Of a stretch of DNA of 64,000 bases, positions 22,643 to 34,684 are shown piece by piece. Position numbers and translations under genes: made by a program. The stretch's first letter is position 1. Each line of letters opens with the position of its first letter. The DNA comes from Cunninghamia lanceolata. Lineage: Eukaryota; Streptophyta; Pinopsida; Cupressales; Cupressaceae. The notes beneath the pieces are model-generated. The model saw only the letters and a program-made list of their open reading frames with translations. It had not been told where the DNA came from and made no database searches. Where the stretch lies: NCBI GenBank assembly GCA_027924645.1, contig BSBN01000140.1, positions 6,330,501 through 6,394,500 on the forward strand. The letters are read 5' to 3'.

Positions 22643-24572
22643 TTTAGCTTCCACTTTAATGTATGTATAAATGTGAGGCCAATACATGCATTAAAGTATG
22701 GTCAACAAACATAGAAAACACACCAAGCATGGAGAAGACATGCCAAACACATTGAAGACAATGACAGGCACACAAAACACGTATCTATACAGTTACAGTC
22801 ATGCAAAACATAAAGAAAACATCAAATGTATAGAAGATAGTTAATGCATGGAAGAGAAGAATGATTTCTTTTCTTTTCTTTCCCTCATATATATGAAATG
22901 CAAATGCAAGTACATGAAGTAAACACACCTCCCATAATGCAAGAAGCACTCATCAAGATGGTCTTTAGACTGCATATATGGGGAAACACACATGCAAGAC
23001 ATGCCAAACCTCCCAAAATGTTGGAATCACTCATCACACTGGTCTTTAGACTGTATATGGGGCAATAGACATGCTAAACAAAGAAAGCATGCCAAACACA
23101 CACTTTGAAGACATGAAGAAAACACGACAGACAAGTAATGGAGTGTTCCTATTTCTAGGCTCATCACCATCTTAGGAACATTAAAGGCACACATTGATGA
23201 TTGGGCTTCACCACAACAATCACCAAAGACATGCTTAAGGGTTGAGTTAGTCACATAACCACTCCCCACCTCCGTAGAGGACTTTTTGGAAATGACAGGA
23301 TGGGCACTCTCTACAAGAGATACGCCAACCCCACCTCTGTAGAGGGCTTAAGATGATTGATTGATTGATTGATTGCAAACAAACTTAGAGTGCAGGAGGG
23401 ACTCATCGGTACCAATCTTTAAACTACACTTGAGGACAAGCACATTGCTAACATCTACAACAGACAACTTACCATATATATGCCCCCACCTTAAGGTGGC
23501 TAATATTATGCATCGATATCAAGCATGTTAAGGTAGGAAGAAAACACACAAGGGAACATAGACTTCCATAAAGCTCATGCCCCCCAGAGGTGACATGTAC
23601 TTTACGATTGCCAAATGTTCCCACAAACACATCCCTACAAAAAACATGTTAGTGTCTACAAAATAATGATAAACAACAACATCAATGCATATGATCAAGC
23701 ACACAAAGAGCCAAGGTTATACTACAAATTTAGAGATCGAGGATAACCGTGGGGCTATATCATGAAAATCTCATAATCGAGTGTCACCAAGGTGAGATTC
23801 AAAGACCAACAAAGTGCACAGAGCAACAATATTGTTAAGGTTTGTAAGTGAGATAAAAACATCATCAAAATCACTAAGAAAAAAGAATGAGCACTTTTAC
23901 TAACCAAGCGTCAAATAAGATATACAACCCCATCGTCATCTAGGAACTAAGTCCAATCTTTGATTTCTCACTTAAGGGATGCTAGGTCCGCATCAGTATA
24001 AATATTTTTCATCATCCGCCAACTAGATAGAAACACTAGAGGAAGGTAAACAATAAATCAGAGAGGAGAAACAAGTGTCTTAGGCATAGTCACATAGGAG
24101 GGTGCCCCCAAGTCACCAACTACAATGCTATGTCTGTAAGACACAACACACAATGATGAAATCAGAGAGAAGCAATATAGAAGAATGATGATACAAATAG
24201 AGGAAGGTCACAAAGAGGTGGTCTCTTGGTATCCCGAACCATACAAGAGAATCATGGGTCATCCCACAAGGCCTAAACAACACATAACACATCACGGGGG
24301 AAACACATCACAAGAGAGATAAACGGTTAGAAATACTTACTTGTAGGATCTTTGTATCATATTTTTTAACTTGCGAACCTCTTGGAGAGGTATTTGATCA
24401 TGTTGAGTGTAAAGTTTGAGTGATTCTTATGAAAGTCTTGTTTGTTATCATATGATGCTTGTTTCCTAAATACTTGTGTAAATGAGACCTTTTGTTGCTT
24501 ATGAGGGGGGGAACCACTATTATTTCCAACTGTTGATTGTCATCTTACTCTTTTCTAATTATTAGCGAGTTT
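22643..24572 (-). other. Element C noncoding 3' internal region
   Basis: No credible ORF. A purine-rich AAAGTGGAAGCTAAA lies directly inside the 3' LTR (22643-22657, minus), where the polypurine tract belongs. There is a five-fold GATT run near 23353-23374. A duplicated word group near 22945-23060 (ggtctttagactg... twice) and twin ccccacctc(c/t)gtagagg boxes near 23265 and 23325 are also present. Confidence 0.65.
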
Positions 24573-25348
24573 TCATTGTTGATGCCATCTAAAACAATAA
24601 CAAGAATCATCCTGTACCATCTCACTCATTTGTATCAATTGTTCTATTTGTTTTTCAAATGCATTTTGGTTATCTCTTGATCCTATAAAGGATAATGGGG
24701 GAGGAACCTTAGCATAAATCCCATTTCTTCTTGGACGAGGTGGGTTATCAAACTTTTCCTTATCCACCTCAATCATACCCATGATGTTTTCATATTCCAA
24801 GTAATCATCATCAGCTACTTCCTCTAGACCTTGTTCAAACATATTATTATCAATATGCTTAGGGATAGGATTAGTGAAGATCTGTAAATTCTAATTCAGT
24901 GGAGCAACTAACTTATTTCCATTATCATTCACACCTAATACTTGAATGATATTTGAATCGATGATGCTTTGTATTTCATGTTTAAGATGCATACATCATT
25001 GAGTATCATGTCCTTGTGTCCGATGAAAATGACAAAAGGCATTAGCATCGAAGTAAGGTCCTTGTGTTCTACTAGGATCGACAGGCTTAATCAGGGGAAG
25101 CTTCAAAATGTTATTACTCTCATCTTGATTCATGATAGAATGGTAAGACTTGGATATTGGAGTAAATTTTCTTGTTTGATATGATGCCTTCTTTGGATTA
25201 GTGATAGTAGACACGTTAGAAAAATTGTTCGTGTTCAATCAATTAATCTTGATAAAGCTCCTATTATTATTATTCCTCTTAAAGTGGGTTTGTGATGATC
25301 CACCCATGGATTGACCAACTTGAGCTGATGAGTTTTAGTTTTCATACT
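24573..25348 (-). pseudogene. Element C gag, C-terminal part (nucleocapsid)
   Basis: Continues the frame broken off at 48340. It has a Ser/Asn-rich linker, then the knuckle CHFHRTQGHDTQ...C near 24990-25050 with one stop inside. A helical stretch HLKHEIQSIIDSNII follows, then an acidic tail (EEVADDDYLEYENIMGM) in 24573-24842. The C-x2-H-x4-H spacing is the plant gypsy variant also seen in Tat1. No protease follows. Confidence 0.8.
25344..25348. repeat. Target-site duplication of element B, left copy (ATACT)
   Basis: Precedes TGTTGATGGG. The right partner is ATAGT (48340-48344), one mismatch. Joining the flanks restores the element C gag frame context, which supports these limits. Confidence 0.7.
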
Positions 25349-26173
25349 TGTTGATGGGTGTTTTTGCACTCAACAACGTAGGTATGATTGTTGGTATCAC
25401 ACCTCTCTTGAAAAGTATCCTACCCTAGGTAAGACTACTCCAAGGTTTCTATAGCTAGGTCTTAGCTTGCTTGGAATCTCTTAGTTGGAATGTACTAGTT
25501 GTACCAACAAGGGGTCTTACAGGCAGTTGATAGATTTGAACACATTAGTCAACAGTTCATGCAAACCCTTTATGATTTCAGCTAATAAGACAATGTGAAA
25601 TGTTGCTAAAATACCTAAGCTAATAGTTATGTTCAAAGAAAATGAAAAAGGAGATAGGGTTTGAGAGAAATCCTAAGTGACATTCACAATATATGGACTA
25701 CTACCGGTAGACAAATGTTCTAAAATTTTAACCAGTTTTCTGAGTTACCAAACTAAATGAATGTTACAGTATTGCAGAAAATGATATTATCTTCAATGGA
25801 GATTTAGAGATTTTTAGATTACATTCATTCATTAAATACCCAACAATGGCACAATTTAAATTATGAAATGCAATTCAACTAAGCACAAAATGATCAACCC
25901 AGATGAACTTTGTATAGTAACTTACAATCAACAAGCAACTAAAACTATGGACTTAAGAACATTCATCAAATACCTTTAACTAACCATGAAAATTGCAAAA
26001 GCACAATTAATTAACTGATGGAGATCAAGAAGAGAACCATGAAAACTAGATAAGAAAATACAATACATAGATTCTCATGAAAAACTACAAAAACTTGCTT
26101 TGTATTAGCTTCAGATGGCAGAGCATCAACAATTTAGCATCAGTAGTCTTCCAAATAAGAGAGAGGGCAGCCC

Positions 26174-26181
26174 TTTATATA
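26174..26181 (-). promoter_or_regulatory. TATA box of element B LTR1
   Basis: The minus strand reads CCTATATAAAGGG, about 830 bp from the LTR end and about 310 bp past the end of the ORF. The same box is at 41818-41825. Confidence 0.75.
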
Positions 26182-26491
26182 GGAAAAGTGTCATACTGAG
26201 TTTTTAAATGGACAGTGGAGATTAACTCGACACCGATGGTCTAGATTTAACATCATTTAATGCATTTACAATAGCTCATTGCAATCCCGGATTACATTTT
26301 GTCTCTTATGAAAAAGATAAAAAATGACCCCCAAATACATTGAACTTGGACAATTTGACTACCCATTTAAATACATATATAGAAAAGACCATTTTCAAGG
26401 CATAATCAAGACAAAATAGCATTACATGACCTTCTAAATGTAGCAATTTACATTAGTTATGGGATGGCATTTCAAAATATTCAAAAATATG

Positions 26492-29400
26492 CTAAGGTTC
26501 ATTATCCAAATCTACTTTGTCTTCTTCAGCCATTTTGTTGTGGTAGCTAAACTAGGCTAATAATGTTGGATTGATATCTGTGGGGTCTGGGCTCTTGAGG
26601 TGGTTGACTTGATATCTAAACATCTCCATCTCTTGACTATACTGATTATTTATTTTTCCACATCTTTCTTTCCTTTATGAAATGCATTAAAGTCAGTTTG
26701 GAAGTCATTGACTCTGTCAAGTCTGTCTTCCCCATCCAATTATCTATCTTTAAAGACCATTTTATGCAACTTATCCTTACATCCCCTCACATCCTATGGT
26801 GCCAAGTCATCACAAGCCATCACAAGGTAGTCCTTCAAGGTATCATTTATTTCATAAATAAGAGTCAATATATTTTCAACTACTCCTTTGTAGGCTTCCC
26901 TGGTGCTGTCAAAAACTTCCTTTCTCAATTTTATTTATTGATACCAAATTATGCCTTTATACAGTCTATCTCCTGTCAAAATATTTTTAGACAATAGTGT
27001 CTAAGTAGGTAAATCTCTAATTTCTTGTAATCAAGGGAATAGATGAGAATAGTATTCATCAAATTCCTCGTACAAGTCTTTCCAATGTTCCTGAAGTTGG
27101 CACAAATTCTTATGAAACTCAGCTGCGGAATCAATTGCCTCACATCCCTTTTCTCACACTTTGATCATCCATTTCTAAGTTCCTGTGGATAGAGTCCAGA
27201 CTTCATTGAGTTTGGAGACTTCATCTCTCGACAGCAGAGTAGGCACTGTCCTTAGCTCACCTTTAGAGTCTACAGCCTTTATCAAAAATTGTAAACAAGC
27301 TCTGAATTCTTCATTTTGCTGCTTCATCTCCTTCTTTGTGAGTTCATCCTTATCTAATTGTTCCAAGATGGTAGAATGAAAACCCTTACACTCATCAATT
27401 GTCTGAGCTCGTCACTGGTCCCAAGTTTACCATTGTTACAATATAATCCTCAGCTCTAACTTGTTCTCTATTTGCATCAACTGGTGGGACATCTACTTAT
27501 GCTATCTTGGATCTAGTTGAATCCTTATAAATTTTGAACTGCACTTTTGCTTTCTTCTACTTTTTGGGTTTTTGTGCTTGTGACAGAATAACACTCAAAT
27601 CTAACTTCATAATTTCTACCTAAGGCTAGGGATATGCCATTCTATTTTTTAGCCAATCAAGTGCTGAGGAGGAAGCTTCTTTACATAGTTCAGGATTCTC
27701 ATTGTCTGTGTTAGGTGGCCCTTCAAGTAATCTTTGTTCTTGTTTCGGTTCCTTATCCATATCCTCTTCCTCATTTGTAAGATTTCTCCAGTTTACCAAT
27801 ACATCTTTTTGATTTTCTCCCAAGATTGCTTCTGTTGGGTTCTTCTCTGGAGGACTATCAAATATTTCAATAATTTTAGTGTTTGCTGCCTCAGCCAGAG
27901 GCTCATCAAGTATATCCTTTTCTATCTCTTCAAAAACATCCTTCTCTGGCTCCTACTCTTGAAGGCCCAATTCAACATGTGCTTTTTCTATGCCTAGCAA
28001 TAGTGGTAAAACCAAGGGGGTTAAATCTTGGTTCATGGAAACTTCAGAGATAGGGGTAATAGATGATATGGACATTGGAATTGACGGCAAGCTAACTTGT
28101 GTTAAATTGCCAAAGGTGGTAGACCCTAAGGCTGGTGGGATGGAAGAGGTTAGTAGGACAGAGGAAATGACAATGGGTGAGGTGATGGACAAGATATGCA
28201 AGGGGAGAAAAGGTGAAAGAATGGTAGAAATAGGAGGCAATGCAAGGGAAGTGGAGAATGAAACAAAAGATATGGAAGGCAAGGATGTGGTGGTGATGGA
28301 AGAAAGCGAAGAGACAACAATGGAGGAAATGGGGCTTCTAGGAGTGCTTGAGTCTACTGCCAATGGACAAGAAATAGTTGAAATGGCAACTGTGGGTGAG
28401 GAAGTAGCAGAGGTATCTTTTTGAATGATAGTTACAGGAGAAGTAGGAGTAATAATGGAAACAATAGGGGAAGATGCAGTAGTGGAAACAATAGGGGAAA
28501 GCATAGCAACACTTACAATTGGGGCAGCAAGAGGTGGAGAAGCTGGCAAGCTAGTGTTATTAGGAATTGTAGTAGTAGAAGCCTCCGTAGTCTTTCTAAC
28601 ACTCCTTGCTTTAGCTTTATTTATTTTTGACCCTTCTCCTGGCCCACTAGGCATATCTCTCTTCTTTGATGCTCTTGTCTCGGTAGAGGGAGGCATATCC
28701 TTCTTCTGTGTATTTGGAACAGCCTTTTTACTCTTCTATGCTTTGGCTTTCTCTGCCAAGGGTACATGCTCTTCACTGTCTAATCTCATGGTAGGCTCTT
28801 GAGTTGGCTATGCTTCATCAGTTATCTCTATTGGTGCATCTTCTTCTCCTCTAGATTCTTTCTCGGACTCAAGCTCAATGTATGTAAGTTGTATTCCTTG
28901 TCTTTCCAAAGTAGTAATTTGACCTCTTACCCAAGCTTTACTTAGTCTAATCGGTTCCTTCATCACAACATCCAGGGAACTTTCTTCAGCATTATCCCAA
29001 TTGGGCAAAGGGATTGACTGATGGTACTATGCCTCCCAAGCTCCTCTATGCATTACATTTTCATCATCCTCTAGTTGATCTGGGACTTCTATGATGTGGA
29101 ACTTTCTTATGAATGCCAAGGATAATCTGGAGTGGGTTCTCTTCATAACTTCATAGTCATCCAACCAATTAGCCCAAAAATCTTCTATGTACATCCTATG
29201 AAACAATTTCTTTCTTACAAACCTCTCCATTACCCTATTTGGATGAAAATGATTTCTTTTGGTGTAGTAATGGAGGTTGAGTAGTTGGAGTTCTATGTCA
29301 GAGTGCTAGCTGGGCCTAATGAAGCACATGCATAATTTCCTTTGCCTAGCAGAATACGGAATTGGACATTGGTCTTGTGCAGATGTTTCTACTTTTCAAC

Positions 29401-30480
29401 ACAAGTTATCTACTGTCTAGACAATTCCAAAAGAACTACCTTATCTGTAGGGTACCTGGGTAGTCTATAGGTTTCTCTAGTGAAGCCTTGAACTCTCAAA
29501 TATGTAAACTTCTCAAATTGTATATACCACCTTACATACTTGGTTACTTCATTCATAGCCTTAGTGGATATCCTGAGAGGTGTGTTTCCTTGTAGAAATC
29601 TGGTTATATACATGGTGAAGGCATCATTTACTCTCTTAAAATGCATAAGAGATTGGGACAATGTCAATTGGGTGTAGCATTCATAGACCTTAATTTGATG
29701 TTGTTCATCATTCCCCACTTCTCCTACTTTAGACAATACAGGATACTCAGTTCTTCTTGCTAATGCATATACTACATATGAAGTCCATCTAAAAAATTAT
29801 TTATCTTTGAAGTTACTAAAAGATTCATGTATGTTATCACTTAGGATCTATACCCAATGGAATTTGGTGCCCTTCAATATCTCCTCAAACATAAAGAACA
29901 TCCACCCTTCAAAGGTTGATGCTGTGGGCAATCCAAATATTCTACTCAACAACATTATTAGATCTCCTATCTCCTCATGAAAGTCACTCCTATATAGAAC
30001 CTAAGGAAATTTGACAAGGGAAGACCTCTTACTTTTTGCCCATTGTTCATTTATGTGTTTCTTGCATCCATCCACATCCTCCTTGTATGTGGCCTTTGAA
30101 TTTGCCTTGTCTGGCATGGTCATCACTGGATGCCATGGGATCCCAAAGATTTTAGCTAAGGATGGCAGACATAGGTCTACTAGCACATCCCCATTGGTAG
30201 TTTGTAGTGTTCTAGTCATGATGTCATACCTATCTGCACAAGCAACTATCAGCTCTGCACATTGTCCTGATGTAGGGAAGGCAACAACTTTTGCAATCCC
30301 ACTATCCTTCACCTTCTTGGCCCTTGGGGTAGTATTGAATCCAATCAGTCAGAGTCTGAAATCATCTAGGTCAATATGACACAAATATGTGTCTCCTATA
30401 TTCTTCCATCCAGTAGAAATCTTCATTTAAGGAGGGATACCCTTGAACTCATACCTCATGGTTTGGGCTCTTGTAGTCAT
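26492..30480 (-). pseudogene. Element B LTR ORF, copy 1 (in LTR1): unknown protein
   Basis: Counterpart of 42134-46125, 3989 bp from the same ATG to the same TAG. The first part is in pieces (30312-30001, 29736-29410). The middle is the better copy here: 28696-27953 is an open 247-codon Lys/Arg then Ser/Thr/Pro/Ile-rich stretch, and 27823-27626 an acidic one. The frame changes near 29400 and the TAG after GLQE are shared with copy 2, so they existed before insertion or mark real boundaries. Private stops fit C-to-T change. No known family is recognised. Confidence 0.6.
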
Positions 30481-31222
30481 TTAACCTGCATGACTAGACC
30501 TTACAAGTCTTGATACCTCTGAAATAGTTTTCCTAACTCCTAAAACTATGTTGATTAAGCCAACTTCTACATTACTAAACTATGTTATGCTAAATGAGTC
30601 TAATATGCATCCACTAAGTTACCACTGCATATCTATGAAACACACAAGTCTAAATTTTTCCAACCATTACATTTATCACATGGTCAAATGATAAACTAAT
30701 CTTACCTTCTTACTCTCATACATGCAATAAATGCTTAAATGTTGCACAATCATATCTAAAACATACAAAACATCATGATTTGATAAAGCAGCTCTTATTT
30801 TATCTTGATAGATGTTTCACCTCTTGAAATTTCTCTTAGAATAATCATTTTACCAATTTTACGCTGATTTTACGGTCAACTGACCTACAAAAGCCAAAGC
30901 AGGGATTTGGAGGTCCATCGGCCTAGTAGGGGAATCGAGGTCGTCTGTCCTAAAGGATTTTAGGTCACTTAGCCATTGCAACACTTTGCAGAGATTTGGC
31001 ACATGTCTGACTTGTGAAGGTTTTGAAAGGGACTGACTTCGATCAGTCATGGAGGTTGGTTGGATGAGTTTTCAGTGCAAGTCGGTGCAAGTAAAATTCA
31101 GCACTAGATGATTCCATTATGCTCTCTATGCACATTTCGATGACCTGACCTTGTAGGGATTTTAAGGATGACTGACTAAGTCAGTGAAGGGACATTTTGG
31201 CGCAAGGTCAGAGGGAGTTAAT
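30481..31222 (-). other. LTR1 upstream U3 region, first part
   Basis: Noncoding, matching 46126-46866 in LTR2. It holds degenerate words such as gactgacttcgatcagtc and cgactaa(g)tcagtg. Confidence 0.6.
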
Positions 31223-32254
31223 CATTGATAACTTTAAGAATTCTGCCCTAAAAAAAGATATAAAATCCTAGCAAATCTTTCATTTTTTGGAAAAAAAATA
31301 TTAATTTATATTGGTGAATCTTTCTTTTTTTGAAAAAATATTAATTTTATTGGCGATTTTTTTCAAATCACTAGAAATTTGTAGAAAATACTGGCAAATC
31401 TTGACAAAAAAGGAAAAAACATTAATTACCATGGCAAATCCTTCCTATTTCTAAAAATCAAATTCCTATGGAAAAGAAAGGGCCTAAGGGTGGCAGTGAT
31501 TGACTAGATTAAGGTGTAGTGATGGTGTCTATAATTCCTTAATTCCTTAATATTTTAAAGCAAACATTGAATATATTAAATCAGCTCTAAATTCTTTTTC
31601 ACCACCATTGATTTTATTTATAATCTAATGGTTTAGGTTCTATTCCAGAACCCAAAATGTACCTGTGGAGCTCCAATGCCCATGGGGCTCGAAATTGGAT
31701 TTGGGTTGTTGATCTCAATGGAGATCAATAGTCCAAATGCAATTTTAGGTCCCATGGCTATTGTATCTCTGTGGGTACATTTTGGCCCATAGAATTTAAC
31801 CCCATCCATTAGATTATAAATTAAGATCAATGGCCCAAATACAATTTTAGGCTCTATGGGAATTGGAGCTCTGTGAGTACATTTTAAGCCATGGAATACA
31901 ACCCCAGCCATTAGATTATAAATAAAATCAATGGTGGTGATTAAAAAGTAGTGATATAGCTCTAAAGTAGACAATAATTATATAATATTATTGGTGAATT
32001 AATTTAATTTTCTACTATAACTTATAAAATTTAGGTTAATCTGGTCTAATTAGGTATCACATATTGTGGCAATTTTTTGAGTTTAAAAGTTTAATAAAAT
32101 AAACGTTCTGGCGATTTAACCAAGACTAAAATACTTTTTTGTAAAAATGTGGCGATTTAGGTCACCTTATATCTTGTACTATTAGCCAAATTTTTAATCC
32201 CCAATTTGAACTTTTATCCAATTGGTGAATATTAGCCACTAAAAAAACTACTAA
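31223..32254. mobile_element. Insertion of about 1.03 kb in LTR1, unclassified
   Basis: Absent from LTR2, where gttaatttcag is continuous near 46866. It is flanked by AGTTAAT at 31216-31222 and again at 32255-32261, a 7-bp duplication. It is very AT-rich, repeats tggcgattt-like words and contains the inverted-repeat unit 31600-31939. I see no terminal inverted repeats at its own ends and no transposase, so the class is open. Confidence 0.65.
31600..31939. mobile_element. Inverted-repeat unit (MITE-like)
   Basis: The 32 bases 31600-31631 are the perfect reverse complement of 31908-31939 (outer bases CACCACCATTGATTTTATTT). Between them lie two diverged direct units of roughly 120 bp with gtacattt(t)ggcccat-like words. 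The minus ORF across it (31633-31974) just reads these two units. The whole could fold into a hairpin. It sits inside the 1.03-kb insertion and could be its core or a nested MITE. Confidence 0.7.
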
Positions 32255-32261
32255 AGTTAAT

Positions 32262-33671
32262 TTCAGCAATTGGTTGCTTTGTCACATTTTGCAAAAGTTT
32301 CAGGTTTTATAGACTTGCGAAAAAATTGGATGCATCCAACCTAAGTTGGAGAAGTCACCTTTCAGTGCTAATTTGAAACACTTTGTTTTGGGCACAAAAT
32401 AAGCTTTGGGATTCTACGAGACTCTAAGGGTCATCTGACCAAGTTAGTTGGAACTATAAATAATGCTATGTCAGGGAACATGGTTTTTAGTGCAAAGTGT
32501 GCCTGAGACTTTGGTGGGAGATTTCAAGGTCGCCAACTAACTTAGTTTGATCGCAAAGTTTTAAAGGTCAGTCAGATGGATTTTAGTGCTCACTTATGGG
32601 ATCAATTTTTTCCCTTAGCAAATTTCCTTCAATAAATTTCTCGTATGTTCACCAATTTGATGTGTTGAAGCAAGATTTTAGTTTGAGATCTGATGAACTT
32701 TGTTTTCTAGCTCGCACACAAGAGTTTGAAAAACACTTTTAATAGTTGTCCTTTCCACTCAGTTGTAACTAGAGTTTTATGCTAATCAAACAACTCAAGA
32801 AGAAAACCCTAATTTTCATCTCTTAAACTTAATCATTCATGACAAAATATGCGTGTAAGGAGGTTCAAAGAAATTGAAACTACATAATTTATGTTTGAAT
32901 GAAACCCTAGCTGGTAAATACAAACCCTAAGCACATAGAAGGAGCTCCTACCTAGTTCGCAAAGATGAAAATGTGATGAAATGTTCATGTGACAATGCTC
33001 CTTGTTCGAATTTGAGGGTGGTTTGCAGCAAGTTGCATTCAAAATCCATCTTTCAGATCCTTTTTGATCAAATGTTGAAATGCAAAATGAGCTCAATAAA
33101 TAGGCCAAAACACATCTTATTTCCTTATCGTTGGCCATTAATGTGGAGAGTATAGGTTGTCAATCATGGTGTTCGGCAGAAGGCTTTAGGCTTTGCATGG
33201 AAATTAGTCATTACTGACATGGTGGGGCTTTAGCATGTTACCGACTTAGTTGGGGGTCAAAACTTTTAATGTAGGGTTGGTGAGAAGTGTTTTAAGCACT
33301 TTGCGGGGTTTTAGAGATCCTCAGACCTGCGGAGATTTTACGAGTCTCCAACTTAGTCAGTAGATAGGTATTATAGTGTGAAGTTGGATACAATTGGTTT
33401 TAGTGCTGGGTTGGTGAGTGATAAAGCGTAAAGGTCAGATGGAGGCATAGTTAGCGCAAAAGACATTCAGACCTAGTTTTATTGAATGCAAACACTTCGA
33501 CTTAGCAGATTTTTGAATGACCCATTGACATCAATTTTCTAACATGGCTAGAAATGCATTTTGACCACTTTTGACAGCTTAGGTAGTGAAAACCTAACTG
33601 ATACTCTAAACTAAAATTTGCAAGAAGGGGGTCCCTATTTTTGAAATTGGGCATGTGTACGAGGCACAAAA
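32262..33671 (-). other. LTR1 upstream U3 region, outer part
   Basis: Noncoding, matching 46867-48339. It contains the same GAC-rich degenerate words and the ccctagctgg(t/c)aaatacaaaccctaa block. LTR1 lacks roughly 80 bp present in LTR2 near 48030-48110. Confidence 0.6.
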
Positions 33672-34684
33672 AATGGCGACTCTGTTGGGAGATGGTCCAA
33701 AGCATTTCAAAGATAAACTATCAGTTTGAACCCAGAATCTCTTTGTTTCCCACATGTTGGACAAGAAAACATGATATCCTATCAAAGAATCAAAGATCAA
33801 CAACCAATGCAACCATCCATATCCTGAAAACTTGAGTGTGTGCAATTGCATTCATTCCCATCCCTTCGCAACTAAGCTCACCTTAGATCATTTGCATTAA
33901 GATACGTGATTAGTACACACCTTCTAAACTTCCTAGAAATTGCCCCACTGCCAGTGAGCGTCTATAGCCCTGATGGGTTTGTCTTAGAATTCCACTCAAG
34001 CAGAGCTCCACTGTCAGTCAGGTGTCCATAGCCCCGATAGAGATTACTTGATTGTCCATCTAACTGAGTTATAATGTGTGATTATGATTTTTCCTTTGTA
34101 TTTATTTCTTTGATTGATGGATTGATATATCATTAAGCTTAAATTGGTAGAGTATAATTCAGTATCACTACTGTTATGATAACTCAGCTAGTTGGGTGTG
34201 GACTCCCAATGGTGGCAAAGGTGGACCTTAGATTTTTTAGTTAATGCAAGATCACCAAGACTCACTTAGCTACTTCAAGATTATTTAAAAGTGTGAGAGA
34301 TATATGGTTAGAAAACATTTCAGGTGCACCGACTAATCACTCCTTTCCAATGAACAGACATCATACTCCGTGGTATAACAACAAAACCCATAGTAAGACC
34401 TAAGCAAAAACCTTAGCTTCTCAAAGAAAGACTGTAGATTATTTGTCCAATGAAGAAGCATTTGCAAGTCTACATAACTGCCACCACATTCTAGAAACAA
34501 AGACCCCACACCAAAGCAAGTGCAGTGAGCAAAAAACAAAGCAGGAAAAGACAACTAACTAAGCAAAAAACACCTAACAACTACATCAAACAAAATCAGG
34601 AAAGCAAACTAATCTAACAGCAACCTATCCTAACCAAAATAGACAAGAAAACTAACTATGTACACTAACAGGAGGGAAGGATGC
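33672..34684 (-). other. Element B noncoding stretch between integrase and 3' LTR
   Basis: About 1 kb without ORFs. It has a twin word group near 33945-34050 (ccactg(c/t)cagt...tccatagcccc/ctatagccc). No purine tract is visible next to the LTR. Instead the plus strand reads TGGCGACTCTGTTGGG two bases inside (33674). Confidence 0.6.

Larger units (their letters stand above)
25349..33671 (-). repeat. Element B LTR1 (3' LTR)
   Basis: 8323 bp in total, about 1.04 kb of which is a later insertion (31223-32261). In minus order it holds the U3 start with GAC-AGTCGG-like words (33671-30481), the ORF (30480-26492), the TATA box (26174-26181) and R/U5 to TGTTGATGGG at 25349. The inner end reads GGCACAAAA where LTR2 has GGCACAACA. 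Confidence 0.82.

Noticed and set aside
27990..28802. Plus-strand ORFs of 144 and 125 codons (Glu/Met/Gly-rich)
   Set aside because: They are the antisense reading of the Ser/Thr/Pro-rich middle of the LTR ORF; the minus frame is longer, fits both LTR copies and agrees with pol orientation.
31633..31974. Minus 113-codon ORF with an internal repeat
   Set aside because: It spans the MITE-like unit and its inverted repeat; the protein repeat mirrors the two 120-bp DNA units.
33674..33690. Reading element B as a plus-strand element using TGGCGACTCTGTTGGG as primer site
   Set aside because: All gag and pol domains, the TATA boxes and the LTR ORF lie on the minus strand; kept only as an oddity.
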